Counted from the first letter of the stretch, positions 1 through 9,186 are shown. The stretch: DNA of 64,000 bases from Pseudomonas sp. PDM15 (GCF_014851565.1 NZ_JACVAA010000009.1:116751-180750), one strand, 5' to 3'. The notes: a model not told the origin generated them from the letters alone. A program made the numbers and translations.

Positions 1-570
1 GATTGCGGCCTGGGACGCCTCCATCTCCGCTGCTTTCTGTTTCTTGTGGTAGTTCCACCCGGCCACCACCGCGAGGAGAACAACCAAAACGATCTTCGCC
101 TTATGCTTCTGGAAGAACGAGTCAGACTTCTCCTTCTCTGCTGCGACAGCAGCAGTCGCGCCGCCTAGTGCTGCGTCTGTATTCGATCCGTGCGAGAGAG
201 GATCAGCATCGGCGATGCTCAGGCTTTCGCCGATGCCATCAATGTCACGAACAGGCTCCAGGGCCGGCGCAACCAATGGTTGGCTCTGGTCGACCGGTGA
301 GGCAGGGAACTCAACCAGGTCCATGTCGAGCACATCATTTTGAGGCGCTGGCTCACTCGGGACTGTTGCCGCGGCGCTTACCTGCGGCTCGAACTGCTCA
401 ACTGGTGGAGGCGTAAGGCCGGCCAGGAGCTCATCAACGTTGAGGGCTTCAGCGGAAGGAGGAAGAACGAAATCGTCCATGCCACCCGGCGCGGAAGTTC
501 CAGCATCATCGGATTTCTCGCGACGGGTGCTGACCGGCAGATCATCGAAGAAGTTGTCGTTACCGCTCAT
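1..570 (-). CDS. DotF/TraP-like conjugation protein, N-terminal part
   Basis: An open frame of 190 codons runs from an ATG at 570 to the window edge and continues beyond it. The first ~155 residues are polar, acidic and proline/alanine-rich. One membrane segment follows at about residues 163-177 (VLLAVVAGW), then a charged region beginning KKQKAAEMEA that could start a coiled coil. This cytoplasmic-TM-coiled-coil plan is that of IcmG/DotF and TraP. It sits 1 bp downstream of the DotG-like gene, matching the traO-traP order of IncI plasmids, with a GAGGAC ribosome site inside the end of that gene. Sequence similarity to DotF is weak by eye, so the name rests on topology and position. Confidence 0.6.
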   Translation of the reverse strand, partial: MSGNDNFFDDLPVSTRREKSDDAGTSAPGGMDDFVLPPSAEALNVDELLAGLTPPPVEQFEPQVSAAATVPSEPAPQNDVLDMDLVEFPASPVDQSQPLVAPALEPVRDIDGIGESLSIADADPLSHGSNTDAALGGATAAVAAEKEKSDSFFQKHKAKIVLVVLLAVVAGWNYHKKQKAAEMEASQAAI

Positions 571-571
571 T

Positions 572-1789
572 TTAAATGTCCTCAGCGAGCATCAGACCGA
601 TCAGCTGCATCGGTGGGATTTTGGCCTGCGGCTTGATCTCGCCAGCGATGGCCTGGGCCTCTTTCATGAGCGGCTCAGTCGCCTTGCCCGCGGCATAAAT
701 AGCGAGGTCAGCACCGCTCAACTTTTCTTGGGTGGAGGTTGTGCCTCCATTGGTAACTACGGTAGTGCCGCCGCGACCAAGGCCTTCTGCGTAGGCAGCC
801 GGGAAGGCAACCAGGAATTGAGAACCGAGCCGCTGGATGTACCGACCGTTGTACTCAGCCTTCAGGTTCGGCATTTCGTCGGGACCAACGGCAACCATCT
901 TGATAGGCAGCGACTCTTTATCGAGTCGGATGGCGAAGCATTCGAGGTTGATGTATTCGCGGGTAGGCCAGGTGAAATTGCACAGCGCTGTGCGCCCGGC
1001 GAACGGACCTTGCTCGATGATGGCTTGCACAGTGCCTGGGCGATCGGTGTCTGCCCCGGTCTTCAGGGTCGCCGTCCAGACAGTACCCATCGGGTAGCCA
1101 AGACGGGTTTCGGAGCTGCCGCCGGCAGCAGTTGCAGCCTGACCGGCACCGGTCAGCGATTTGCTCAGACCATCAAGATCAAGAGTGACAGGCGTCGACT
1201 CAATCTTGCCCGGGCCATCCACCCGCGCTGAAAGCGCGTCGAGCTGAATGGCGACCGCCTTCTCAATCTCCTCAGCTTCTTTCTGTGCGCGCTGCGCCTG
1301 CTGGTTGTTCGCCTGATTGTTTGCAGTCGAGCTCACTTCCGGAGCAACTGGCGGCGGAGGTGCCCGGTCAACTTTCGGTGGTTCCGGCGGTGCCAGTGGC
1401 GCGAGCGGCGGCACGTAAGTGCCACTGGTTTTCTCAGCCTCTGCCAGGGCGGCTTCCTCGACCTTCGACTCCAAGCCCTGCACCCGTACGTCATTCGAGC
1501 CGCGCCCCTCCGCCGGCGCCGGCGGAGTGATAGCGATCGCCGTGTTGGTATCAGTGACCGGCACTACCGCGTTCTTGCGATACGCCCAGGTGCCAACGGC
1601 CAACAGGATGGCCGCACCGATCACCAGGGCGGGCCTGTTCTGACCGAGTGCAGAGGCCACCCCACCCCAAGAGCGCTTGCTGCGCACACCCTCCTCGACT
1701 GGAGCCTGAGCCCGGTCGAGGTCTTCCAGGGATTGGCTTTCCCCAAGCTGGCCGATGGTTGGCTCTGCTTTATCCACCATGAAAGACAC
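572..1789 (-). CDS. DotG/TraO-like (VirB10-related) core protein of type IVB secretion
   Basis: 405 aa, close to the length of IncI TraO. DotG/TraO forms the channel linking inner and outer membranes. Visible features are an N-terminal cytoplasmic stretch, a membrane segment near residues 53-69 (VIGAAILLAVGTWAY), a proline-rich periplasmic region around 125-150 and a C-terminal VirB10-like domain. That domain contains GTVWTATLKTGADTDRPGTV, a GPFAGR motif and a GRYIQRLGSQF segment, all in the order seen in DotG C-termini. It is the first visible gene of a leftward operon with the DotF-like gene. The 474-bp region upstream carries operator-like repeats. The family call is firm; the symbol is left blank because the plasmid's own nomenclature is unknown. 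Confidence 0.85.
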   Translation of the reverse strand: MSFMVDKAEPTIGQLGESQSLEDLDRAQAPVEEGVRSKRSWGGVASALGQNRPALVIGAAILLAVGTWAYRKNAVVPVTDTNTAIAITPPAPAEGRGSNDVRVQGLESKVEEAALAEAEKTSGTYVPPLAPLAPPEPPKVDRAPPPPVAPEVSSTANNQANNQQAQRAQKEAEEIEKAVAIQLDALSARVDGPGKIESTPVTLDLDGLSKSLTGAGQAATAAGGSSETRLGYPMGTVWTATLKTGADTDRPGTVQAIIEQGPFAGRTALCNFTWPTREYINLECFAIRLDKESLPIKMVAVGPDEMPNLKAEYNGRYIQRLGSQFLVAFPAAYAEGLGRGGTTVVTNGGTTSTQEKLSGADLAIYAAGKATEPLMKEAQAIAGEIKPQAKIPPMQLIGLMLAEDI

Positions 1790-1929
1790 CTCAAAAAAGA
1801 TAGCCAGAAATATATCAGCGCAATTCCTTTAGCACAAGAATCGCACCCTTCCTGCCTTGTTGTTGACGCCTTTTCAGTCATCAGGTAGCCTCCGGTCCAA
1901 CAGGCTCGGTTGGCTTATACTATTATTTT

Positions 1930-1981
1930 ATTGTCATACTATACAAAGTATATTTGGTTTACCATTGTATTGTCATAGTAT
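1930..1981 (+). repeat. Pair of 13-bp direct repeats, candidate operator
   Basis: ATTGTCATACTAT and ATTGTCATAGTAT differ at one base, and their starts are 39 bp apart. They lie in the most AT-rich part of the divergent promoter region. The arrangement fits a regulator site or overlapping promoter elements; no binding protein can be assigned. Confidence 0.4.
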
Positions 1982-2068
1982 GATAGTCTCGAAAGCATCA
2001 CATCAATCGTTTTCACAGGCGGTTCGAGAATCATCGAAGACCGGTTATGCGTTGCTCGTGATTGACTC

Positions 2069-2080
2069 GCATAGATATGC
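2069..2080. promoter_or_regulatory. GCATA-N2-TATGC palindrome, copy 1
   Basis: GCATAGATATGC, perfect 5-bp arms around a 2-bp centre. Two further copies lie at 3550-3561 and 3707-3718, all in the gaps flanking the 388-aa gene, suggesting one regulator for this transfer region. Confidence 0.4.
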
Positions 2081-2263
2081 AAAGCCGCGCTTAGTCGGTT
2101 TTGCTTTGTCGGGTGCTGCGACGCGCCTGGATGCGTCCGGCGCCTGGCAGACCTTGCTGGGAGGGCTGTTTCTCGGTGTGAGTAAGCGAGGGAATGCTTG
2201 AAAAAGCGCCGATGTGCGCGGAATAAACAATCAATGCATAACAATGCGAATTAAGGAGAACCT

Positions 2264-3430
2264 ATGCCAATCCCTGCGCTGGGTGTCGTTATCCTGGATG
2301 ACAACCGGTATCCCGCGACCTCGGCTGGGTACGCAGTAACCGCCGAAGGGGGGCGCCGCATCAATCGGCTTTCTGATCTCGCCTCAGGTGTCGTTTGGTA
2401 CACCAGCGTGGGTTACAAAGAGTTCAAGAACGGCCAGCTTTACAAGCAGTCGAATCTGCGCGGCGACCAGCTGCTCCGGTGCAGCATGTCCAGCATCATT
2501 CACGAGATTGGGCTGCAGTACGCCCCTATCCCGGACCAGGCAACGGCGGTGTTCCAGATCTTTCAGGAGATTGCGCGCTACCTCGAAGGCAATCTCGGCT
2601 GGAACGGAAAGGTCTTTGGTCGCCTTGACTGGTATCTGAACAACTTCCTGGGTGTGGCGAGTCGCCAGCCTGCGGGCTCTCCCTTGATTCTTGCTGCGCG
2701 TAACGCGCACGAGTACATGACGCCTGCGATGGTCCAGTCGAACCCAGATGCAACTTCTCGAACCTACATTGCGCCTCGCATCCCCTATCTCCAGGCTTTG
2801 ATGGAGTTGCCTGTACCTCATCTGCGTGCAGACTGGACGTTCCATCCCCTCTCTGGCCAGGCGGATAGCAATCGGCTGATGGCTGAAGGAGGGCTCGGCT
2901 CGCTCTTTGAGGTGAGCATCAGCGACCTCGATCCGGATTTAGCTGTGGTCGCACCATTTGCGGCCAGGCAGTCCGCAGACTCTGATCCGCGAGTTTGGTG
3001 CGCTCTGCCTGAGGCGATGTTCTACGCGGACCGGTCCAACTTGGTAGTCCGCGGTGTATGGCGGCCAAGTCGCGTAGAGAGTCTGGGTGACCAGCTCTCC
3101 GGGCCCTCGACGGGCGGGGTACGTCTCGTACCTGATCGTGACTACTCATACTCCGCCGCGCTGGTTGCTGAGGCCCTTCTTTATGCGCTTCTGGGCACGA
3201 CTTCTGGCGACAAGCCGGCCACTGGCCGGGAGCCGGTAGCTGCATTTGTGGCTGCTTACGATCGGCTGATGATGATTCGTCATGCGCAGAAGGTTTACGA
3301 CGCTGGGTACACGCCCATGTCGAGCGCATGCGGTGGCCGCCTGGTGGTTTCTCTGCCAGCAATGGCGATCGCTGACTTGGACAGCTTGTGTCAGGAGATG
3401 GGGCTTGAGCCCCCGATGACTGGTTCCTGA
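2264..3430 (+). CDS. Unknown protein encoded upstream of the TraU/DotO ATPase
   Basis: 388 aa. The start is set by AGGAGAACCT just upstream of ATG 2264. No signal peptide, long membrane segment, Walker motif or zinc-binding cluster is visible, so it is probably a soluble cytoplasmic protein. It stands between the DotG-like gene and the DotO-like ATPase, which suggests a transfer role, but no family was recognised. Regulatory palindromes flank it on both sides. Third-position GC and the ribosome site support real coding. Confidence 0.75.
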   Translation: MPIPALGVVILDDNRYPATSAGYAVTAEGGRRINRLSDLASGVVWYTSVGYKEFKNGQLYKQSNLRGDQLLRCSMSSIIHEIGLQYAPIPDQATAVFQIFQEIARYLEGNLGWNGKVFGRLDWYLNNFLGVASRQPAGSPLILAARNAHEYMTPAMVQSNPDATSRTYIAPRIPYLQALMELPVPHLRADWTFHPLSGQADSNRLMAEGGLGSLFEVSISDLDPDLAVVAPFAARQSADSDPRVWCALPEAMFYADRSNLVVRGVWRPSRVESLGDQLSGPSTGGVRLVPDRDYSYSAALVAEALLYALLGTTSGDKPATGREPVAAFVAAYDRLMMIRHAQKVYDAGYTPMSSACGGRLVVSLPAMAIADLDSLCQEMGLEPPMTGS

Positions 3431-3432
3431 CT

Positions 3433-3592
3433 CGTCATGCGAGGTTGGTTTCGTCATTCGAGGTGGGAATTGGTGCGTGCGGCTCGGCGCCTGAAAGGCT
3501 GCACAGCCAGGATCTACAGCGGTCGCTGCGCTTTTATTGGCGTAAGGACGCATAGATATGCGGGCGGTGCAGGTTTCGTCATGCGAGGTTGG
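3433..3592 (+). repeat. 16-bp direct repeats (two exact, one near copy)
   Basis: CGTCATGCGAGGTTGG occurs at 3433-3448 and 3577-3592. CGTCATTCGAGGTGGG at 3452-3467 is a degenerate third copy. They lie outside coding sequence; function unknown. Confidence 0.6.
3550..3561. promoter_or_regulatory. GCATA-N2-TATGC palindrome, copy 2
   Basis: GCATAGATATGC, identical to the copy at 2069-2080. Confidence 0.4.
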
Positions 3593-3706
3593 ATTCGCTT
3601 TTGTGGGCGTTCCGGCGCTTTTGGTCCGATTCTTTGGCGTAACAAATCCCTACCTGTACCAGATTGGCTTTGGCTTTCATTACCAAGCAAAACAAAAAAT
3701 AGATTT

Positions 3707-3718
3707 GCATAGTTATGC
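3707..3718. promoter_or_regulatory. GCATA-N2-TATGC palindrome, copy 3
   Basis: GCATAGTTATGC, differing from the other copies only in the central bases, upstream of the small gene at 3768 and the TraU-like ATPase. Confidence 0.4.
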
Positions 3719-3767
3719 GAATCGAAGATTAAAACGGCATTCGCGGACTTAGTTTAGGAGCGCAATT

Positions 3768-3980
3768 ATGGCTGTTGCTTCGGAAATCGCCCCTGCAGCG
3801 GGGCTTGAACGAGCGATGAGGGAGTGGATTTCGGCTACCTCGCTGCAGGCCAACTTTCTGTCGAAGGTGAAAGGCATGCGAGATCATCAGCTGCTCCTGC
3901 GTTTCAATGCGCTCACCAATGAGCCGGCAGATGTGGCGCTCGCCAAGACGGAGCAGATCGTCCAGGAGGTGGAGGGATGA
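3768..3980 (+). CDS. Small protein translationally coupled to the DotO/TraU-like ATPase
   Basis: 70 aa, predicted helical, starting after TTTAGGAGCGCAATT. Its stop overlaps the ATPase start (ATGA, 3977-3980), which implies coupled translation. Contains no membrane segment. No family recognised; the overlap suggests a partner or chaperone of the ATPase. Confidence 0.65.
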   Translation: MAVASEIAPAAGLERAMREWISATSLQANFLSKVKGMRDHQLLLRFNALTNEPADVALAKTEQIVQEVEG

Positions 3981-6967
3981 CCCTTTTCTACTCGCTGAAT
4001 GAGCTCTTCGGGAAGTTCAGCTCTTCTCGCCTTCCGATTATCTCTGTGGTAGATCCCCGTACGATCCAGCTGCAGGCGGGGCTGGGGTATATGAGCGGGC
4101 TGAGGATGTCGGGCGCTTACCGTATGTTCGGCAATGCTGAGCGCGGAGCGGCATTGAAGTCGCTCTTCACTCTGCTATCAAGCCAGCTTCAGCAGCCGGG
4201 CTGTCAGATTCAGTGGGTGACCGAGGTTAACCCGGACCAGGCGAAACAAGATCTCCACCTCTTAACCGATGTTTCGCGCGAAACATGGCGCCGTTTGAAC
4301 GTGGACATGGCCACGGTAGAGGCTCTGATCACCTCTCGTGAGGACATGCTCGCCAAGAAGGCGGTAAGGGAAAACAACATCGCGACGGTTACCACGTCCA
4401 TGCAATCACTGGGTGACCCCAAGCAGGTTGCGCTGGACGCCCAGGGTGCTCAACGCCTGCTTGGCGGCCTCCCGCGAAGCCTGAGTGCGTACACGCAGAT
4501 CCTGGGCAGCAAGATGCAGACGCTATACCAGCGTCATCACAGCAACACGGACGCCTTTGCAAAGGCCATGCGATCCCAGGATGTGACCCAGATCTGCGAG
4601 CCGATCGAAAGCGAGGCTTTGATTCGAGAGATCAGGCGCCTGTACCTTCCGGACGCCACGCCTGCCAATTGGGTTCCTGCGGTCCAAGGTGATCGCCGCT
4701 ATTTCAACGTCAACAGTGCTGCCGACGACCATACCCGCCTCCCCCACATCCGGGATCAAATACTTCCCGAGCCTCTAACCGTTTACGACGATGGCGTCGT
4801 GCGGATCGGTAACCGCGGCGGTCGCTTCTTCGCGGTCGCCTACATGTATGTCCATCCGCTCACCTGGCTCGACTCGGACCTGCTGGTTAACACGATGCCG
4901 CGTGATTTCCACTGGTGGACATCGATGTGCTTCCTTTCAGGTGCGGAAAAGTGGCGCAACTACGTCAACACCCATAAGGGCGTCGCGCAGTCCGTGAAGA
5001 TCCTGTCGAGCCGTAACGCGGACATCTCCAGTCACGCAGAGGCTCTTCTGGAGATTGCCAAGACTGAGAACCTTTGCGGCTTCCGGATGCAAGTGTGCAC
5101 TGAGGCAAAGACCCAGGAGCAGGCCCGCCACCAGATATACACCCTGATAAGCCAGCTGCAGGCCTGGGGCGGCAGCCAGTGGCGGCAGGACGCAGATGAT
5201 CCTGACGAGTTGCTCAAGCACGCTGTTCCTGGTTGTGATCGAGCAACAACCTATGCGGCTACGACATTCGCTGTTCCCGTCAAGGACGCAATGATCGCCC
5301 TGCCCTTCTCTCGGCCAGGTTCGATCTGGCAGCGGCACATGCAGGGCGCGCTGTTGATGCTCACAGAAGCGAAGCGCCTGTACCCGTTCAAACATCAGGC
5401 TGCAGGGATCCAAAAATTCGTGTCTGACGTGCTTATCGCCCCCATGGGTGGCGGTAAGTCTGTGCTCCTCCAGGCCATCAGGGCCGCCTACATTGAGGCA
5501 TACGCATCAGACAACCTATTGCCGCGGATGGTTACGCTCGACATCGGTCCTTCCTCCAGCGGCGTGATCCTTCTCTTGGAGTCGATCCTGCCGAAAGAGC
5601 ATCTATGGCAGGTCAGCTATCGTCGGATCACCGAGTCGCCCGACTGCTGCATGAACCCATTCGATACTCAGCTTTGCGTATGGCATCCCACCACGGTGGA
5701 GCGGATGTTCCTGACGAACTTTCTCACGCAGCTGTTCACGTCGGCCGGTAAAGATGCTCCTCCGGAGGGTGTTACGACCATCGTGCCGATGCTGATCGAG
5801 AACGCCTACAAGCTGTATCTGTCCGATACCAGCTCGCGACTGAAGGTGTACACGCCAGGCCTCTCAGGCTATGAAGAGATCGATGAAATCGTCACGCGCG
5901 AGCGTTGGAACGACGCAGGCGATCTGAGCTGGAAAGCTTTGACGATGAAGCTTTTCCGTCAGCGCAAGATGATTCTCGCAGAGCTTGCGCAATGGCGTGC
6001 CATGCCTTCGATACCAGACCTCGCTGACGTGCTGGCCTCCAGCCAGGAGATTAACGACTTTTATGGTTCGCAGCAGGTGCCAGGCTTGGGTATCTCCCTG
6101 GTTCAGTACCTGAAAAGCGTTCTGCAGAGTTGGACGCGGCAGCAGATTTTCAGCGGCCCAACCACTTTCAAGACGAACGCCCGGGTATTGGCGTTGAACC
6201 TGGAAGACGTGGTTAAAGGGGGTGGGGTTTCCGGCGAGCAGCAGGGTGCGCTGATCATGCTGCTTGCACGGCATGCGACCACGCGTAAGTGGTGGATCAA
6301 CAACGATGTCCTCGACGAGTTGGTATGCGATCCGGATGTAAAAGAGTTCCATCGGCGAGTAATGGATCGCGAGAAGAGCATGCCCTCGCGATTGGACGTT
6401 GACGAATATCATCGTACCAAGCCCTTTCCAGCCGTCAGGGCGCAATTTGCGCAGGATCGTCGCGAGATCCGTAAGTTCAACATCCATTACGGAATGGCTT
6501 CGCAGAGTGATGAGGACTTCGGCCCTGATGATATTGAGCTGGCAAGTTCGATTTTTTTCCTGGGGTCCCCAGGTGAGCAAGGCATCGTTCGCTGCCAGAA
6601 GCGCTTCGGCTTACCGCCCTCTGCAGTCGATGCTCTTCGGAGCAAGGTTCGAGGTGCTGACTCTGAAGGCGCTCACATGCTGCTGATCGCCGAAACCTCC
6701 AAGGGGCGGCTGATCCAGTATCTGACCTATCCCCTTCCGAGCATGTACCTTTGGGCTTTCTCGTCGACGCCTAATGACGTTTCAGTGCGTCGTAAGGTTT
6801 CGCTCGAACTGGGCTATCTCTCTGCGCTGAAGATCCTGGTCAAGCTCTTTCCTGGAGGTTCGATCGAGAAGCGAATTGATGAGCTGAAGCAGGTTCGCCC
6901 TGACCTGCCGTTGGACGGGGTTGTGAATCTTCTGGTGCAGGAGATCGTCGAGGCCGCGAAGGCCTGA
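3977..6967 (+). CDS. TraU/DotO/IcmB-like conjugation ATPase
   Basis: 996 aa, matching the ~1,000 aa of IcmB/DotO and IncI TraU, the VirB4-like energising ATPase at the cytoplasmic base of type IVB systems. The Walker A motif MGGGKS lies at about residues 493-498, after a large N-terminal domain. A Walker B-like hydrophobic stretch ending in D-E (LDVDEYHRT, about residue 806) lies in the C-terminal third. It starts with ATG overlapping the preceding small gene. It is followed by a GC-rich hairpin at 6986-7003. The family call is from length, motif position and neighbouring DotG/DotA genes. Confidence 0.85.
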   Translation: MTLFYSLNELFGKFSSSRLPIISVVDPRTIQLQAGLGYMSGLRMSGAYRMFGNAERGAALKSLFTLLSSQLQQPGCQIQWVTEVNPDQAKQDLHLLTDVSRETWRRLNVDMATVEALITSREDMLAKKAVRENNIATVTTSMQSLGDPKQVALDAQGAQRLLGGLPRSLSAYTQILGSKMQTLYQRHHSNTDAFAKAMRSQDVTQICEPIESEALIREIRRLYLPDATPANWVPAVQGDRRYFNVNSAADDHTRLPHIRDQILPEPLTVYDDGVVRIGNRGGRFFAVAYMYVHPLTWLDSDLLVNTMPRDFHWWTSMCFLSGAEKWRNYVNTHKGVAQSVKILSSRNADISSHAEALLEIAKTENLCGFRMQVCTEAKTQEQARHQIYTLISQLQAWGGSQWRQDADDPDELLKHAVPGCDRATTYAATTFAVPVKDAMIALPFSRPGSIWQRHMQGALLMLTEAKRLYPFKHQAAGIQKFVSDVLIAPMGGGKSVLLQAIRAAYIEAYASDNLLPRMVTLDIGPSSSGVILLLESILPKEHLWQVSYRRITESPDCCMNPFDTQLCVWHPTTVERMFLTNFLTQLFTSAGKDAPPEGVTTIVPMLIENAYKLYLSDTSSRLKVYTPGLSGYEEIDEIVTRERWNDAGDLSWKALTMKLFRQRKMILAELAQWRAMPSIPDLADVLASSQEINDFYGSQQVPGLGISLVQYLKSVLQSWTRQQIFSGPTTFKTNARVLALNLEDVVKGGGVSGEQQGALIMLLARHATTRKWWINNDVLDELVCDPDVKEFHRRVMDREKSMPSRLDVDEYHRTKPFPAVRAQFAQDRREIRKFNIHYGMASQSDEDFGPDDIELASSIFFLGSPGEQGIVRCQKRFGLPPSAVDALRSKVRGADSEGAHMLLIAETSKGRLIQYLTYPLPSMYLWAFSSTPNDVSVRRKVSLELGYLSALKILVKLFPGGSIEKRIDELKQVRPDLPLDGVVNLLVQEIVEAAKA

Positions 6968-6985
6968 TCCACTCCGAGTGAAAGA

Positions 6986-7010
6986 GGCCGCCGCAAGGCG
7001 GCCTTCTTAT
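6986..7010 (+). terminator. Hairpin terminator after the TraU-like gene
   Basis: GGCCGCC-GCAA-GGCGGCC stem-loop followed by TTCTTATT, 19 bp after the stop codon. Confidence 0.65.
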
Positions 7011-7239
7011 TCATGGCTATGCCAATCATCCAATACCGAGGCGTAATCTCTGCTGGAAATGCGGGAATCGGCATAGCAAAAACAAAAAGAGCATAGATAA
7101 GCAGAGCAAAACAAGCGCGCAAAAAAAACCGCATCTGTGTAAGACGCGGCTGTGGAAATGGCATGCAATTTATCTGTTTCACATGCGAACCCTATATTAC
7201 TATTGAGACTACCTTGACACAACAGACTTGGTGACTCCC

Positions 7240-8094
7240 ATGCGAAAGCCCGAAACCGCTTCCCAGCAAAGTGCAGCGCCTGCGCCTCTCTGGGCCCAAA
7301 CCGATGACGATATCTCCGCCTTGCTGCTGCAGGGCGCCAATGCCGGTGTACAGGACATCCCGGCACCTGCAGAGCAGCTAGAGGTGGTCGACGATGCACC
7401 GGTCGCCTCCGCAGCTGAAGAAGCGATTTTTGAGGGCGGTGGCGCCCCGCTTTCGGATGAAGTGGTCGAGCAGGTGTTCGAGGCCGGCGGTGTTGTTGAT
7501 GAAATGGCGGTGAGCCAGTCAGCTCAAGTCCAGCGCGCAGAGTCTGAAGCGCGAAAGCGTGCAGAGAAGCTCAAAGCTTTGTTGGCAGAGGCGTTCTGGG
7601 ATGATGCTCAGGCGCTTCTGCTCCGTTCAGAGTCCAAGGGTGGTCTTCGTGCAGTGTTCGCATCTTCTGGTGACGAAATCACCTTCAAGAGCAAGGGCGG
7701 ACTCCTTCGTTCAAGCGTAGTGACCATGAACATTGCGACCGGCAATCTCTCGTGCAAGATGCGCGGCACCTCGATGAATGAAGTGGCTGCTGCTTTCATT
7801 GAGTGCGGCAAGGCTGCCGGTTGGTCCCAGATGTGGTTCAACGGTTCGCCTGAATTCATGCAGATCGTCACAGCGCTGGCGAAAGCAGAAGGCATCCAGG
7901 TGGTGAGCAAGAGTGACATCTCGAAACTCAAGAAGCATGCCGAGCCATCGTTGCTCAGCGGGATTACCGACGGCCTTACTTCGTTCTTCCGCCGCGGTGG
8001 TGAGACTTCTGCGCCGCGCCAAGAGCCTTCTGTCCAACAACAAGTCCCTGAGCCTGACGATCTCTCTGACGGTCCAGGTCTCTATAACCGGTAG
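7240..8094 (+). CDS. LPD7-like domain protein
   Basis: 284 aa from ATG 7240; TTG 7228 and GTG 7231 are in-frame alternatives and none has a strong ribosome site. The N-terminal ~100 residues are acidic and low in complexity. Residues ~165-230 contain an alternation (AAAFIECGKAAGW then FNGSPEFMQIVTALAKAEGI) like large polyvalent protein domain 7, found in relaxase-associated and phage-like polyvalent proteins. The C-terminus is polar and disordered-looking. It sits between the conjugation ATPase and the origin. The domain call is by eye and moderate. Confidence 0.55.
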   Translation: MRKPETASQQSAAPAPLWAQTDDDISALLLQGANAGVQDIPAPAEQLEVVDDAPVASAAEEAIFEGGGAPLSDEVVEQVFEAGGVVDEMAVSQSAQVQRAESEARKRAEKLKALLAEAFWDDAQALLLRSESKGGLRAVFASSGDEITFKSKGGLLRSSVVTMNIATGNLSCKMRGTSMNEVAAAFIECGKAAGWSQMWFNGSPEFMQIVTALAKAEGIQVVSKSDISKLKKHAEPSLLSGITDGLTSFFRRGGETSAPRQEPSVQQQVPEPDDLSDGPGLYNR

Positions 8095-8102
8095 GTGACA
8101 AC

Positions 8103-8375
8103 ATGCGTGTTTCGATTTGCTCGGTAGTCCTCATCCTGGCCGGCGCTGCAAATGCTGCCGGTACTGGCTCCATGAACGAGGTACAGACAAAGCCGGAGGG
8201 GTTCAATGGGCCTGACGGCGTTATGTCAGAATTGCTATCCGATGGCGGCGCCTCCGGTGGCCAGTCGGGATCAGCAGCTGATCAGAAGGTAGAGCGGTTG
8301 AAGGCTCAGCTCTCCAAAGAGCTGAACGCCGATCCTGCTGCTGAGAAGCTTGGCTCCTACCTCTGGAAAGAGTGA
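8103..8375 (+). CDS. Small secreted protein
   Basis: 90 aa with an N-terminal signal peptide (MRVSICSVVLILAGAANA) and predicted cleavage after residue 18, followed by a polar Gly/Ser-rich stretch and a short helix. No cysteine suited to lipidation is visible after the signal. It begins 8 bp after the LPD7-like gene and is the last gene before the iterons. Function unknown. Confidence 0.6.
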   Translation: MRVSICSVVLILAGAANAAGTGSMNEVQTKPEGFNGPDGVMSELLSDGGASGGQSGSAADQKVERLKAQLSKELNADPAAEKLGSYLWKE

Positions 8376-8385
8376 CCCTGAGCAT

Positions 8386-9163
8386 ATAGGTGGACGGATC
8401 CTCGGGCCTGTTCACCGTTCCGTTCTTAACCTCCCTCCTCCCTCACCTAATCGGGCACTGTGGGTTTCATATAGGTGGACAGATTCTCGGCTGAAGTCCT
8501 TCAGGGCATCAGCTTAGGGCTCTCCCTGCCCTAATGCCCTCTATTAAGGCCGAGAATCTGTCCACCTATGCTTCACATCCAGGCGTTTTCAGCTCCGAGA
8601 ATCTGTCCACATATCATCCGGCTGTAATGCCCGTCCCGTAAGGGCTTTGCTCCAGTTCCGAGGAACTGTCCACCTATTCCGGTAATCGGGCTGCTGAGCT
8701 CAGCCATTCCTTCGCTTGCCGAGGATTTGTCCACCTATTGGCTGAATCGTTTGAGCATGCGACTTCTAGAAGAGCATCCTAAGCCATTGCCGCATAAGGG
8801 ATTGAAGGCTCGCTGGCAGAGGATCTGTCCACCAATCCCTACTTTAAGTTGCCGAGGATTTGTCCACTTATCGGTGAGATTTTGCTCCGCCGAGGATCCG
8901 TCCACCTGTAATGCAGCCGGCGAACTTTCCCTCGCCCGAGGATCTGTCCACCTGTTAGGTTCCTGGTAGCCAAGAATGGGGCGTCTGGATGCCGCCGAGA
9001 ATCTGTCCACCTATAGGAATGGCCTCTGCAGTACGCCTCGTCTGAGGGCCTCTCTGCCTTTGGCGGCGGTATGGATCGCTTCGGTGCTGCGTATGCATCG
9101 GTCGTTCAGGCTGCCCGCTCCCTGATTACCCGCTTTTGCTTTTCCGAGGAAACGTCCACCTTT
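8386..9163. repeat. Left iteron array
   Basis: Approximate consensus CCGAGGATCTGTCCACCTAT. Minus-strand copies start at 8386 and 8471. Plus-strand copies start at 8550, 8595, 8658, 8719, 8817 (degenerate), 8852, 8890, 8936, 8995 and 9144. The central bases vary (GAATCTG, GGATTTG, GGATCCG, GGAACTG, GGAAACG), while CCGAG and GTCCACCT are nearly constant. Confidence 0.85.
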
Positions 9164-9186
9164 CTTTGTGGCATCTGGTCTTGGGG

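Larger units (their letters stand above)
1790..2263. promoter_or_regulatory. Divergent intergenic region with operator-like repeats
   Basis: 474 bp between divergent transfer operons. It contains two 13-bp direct repeats, ATTGTCATACTAT (1930-1942) and ATTGTCATAGTAT (1969-1981), in an AT-rich stretch that also holds TATAC-AAA-GTATA and CATAGTATG inverted repeats. A perfect palindrome GCATAGATATGC lies at 2069-2080. Short open frames here have no convincing ribosome sites and are not called as genes. The layout suggests a shared, regulated promoter region for the two operons; this is inference. Confidence 0.5.
3431..3767. promoter_or_regulatory. Intergenic region with repeats and two palindromes
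   Basis: 337 bp with no convincing gene. It holds an exact 16-bp repeat, CGTCATGCGAGGTTGG, at 3433-3448 and 3577-3592, with a two-mismatch copy at 3452-3467. It also holds GCATAGATATGC (3550-3561) and GCATAGTTATGC (3707-3718). The second palindrome is about 50 bp upstream of the next start and is the better placed to act as an operator. Confidence 0.45.

Noticed and set aside
1857..2244. Two overlapping ORFs (114 and 101 aa) in the divergent promoter region
   Set aside because: AT-rich regulatory-looking DNA, no ribosome sites, and codon use unlike the neighbours.
3437..3752. Small ORFs (91 and 64 aa) before the TraU operon
   Set aside because: They run through repeats and palindromes, lack ribosome sites and have abnormal composition.
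8386..9163. Regular repeats resembling a CRISPR array
   Set aside because: Repeats are 20 bp, degenerate, unevenly spaced and present in both orientations next to a Rep_3 gene: iterons, not CRISPR.
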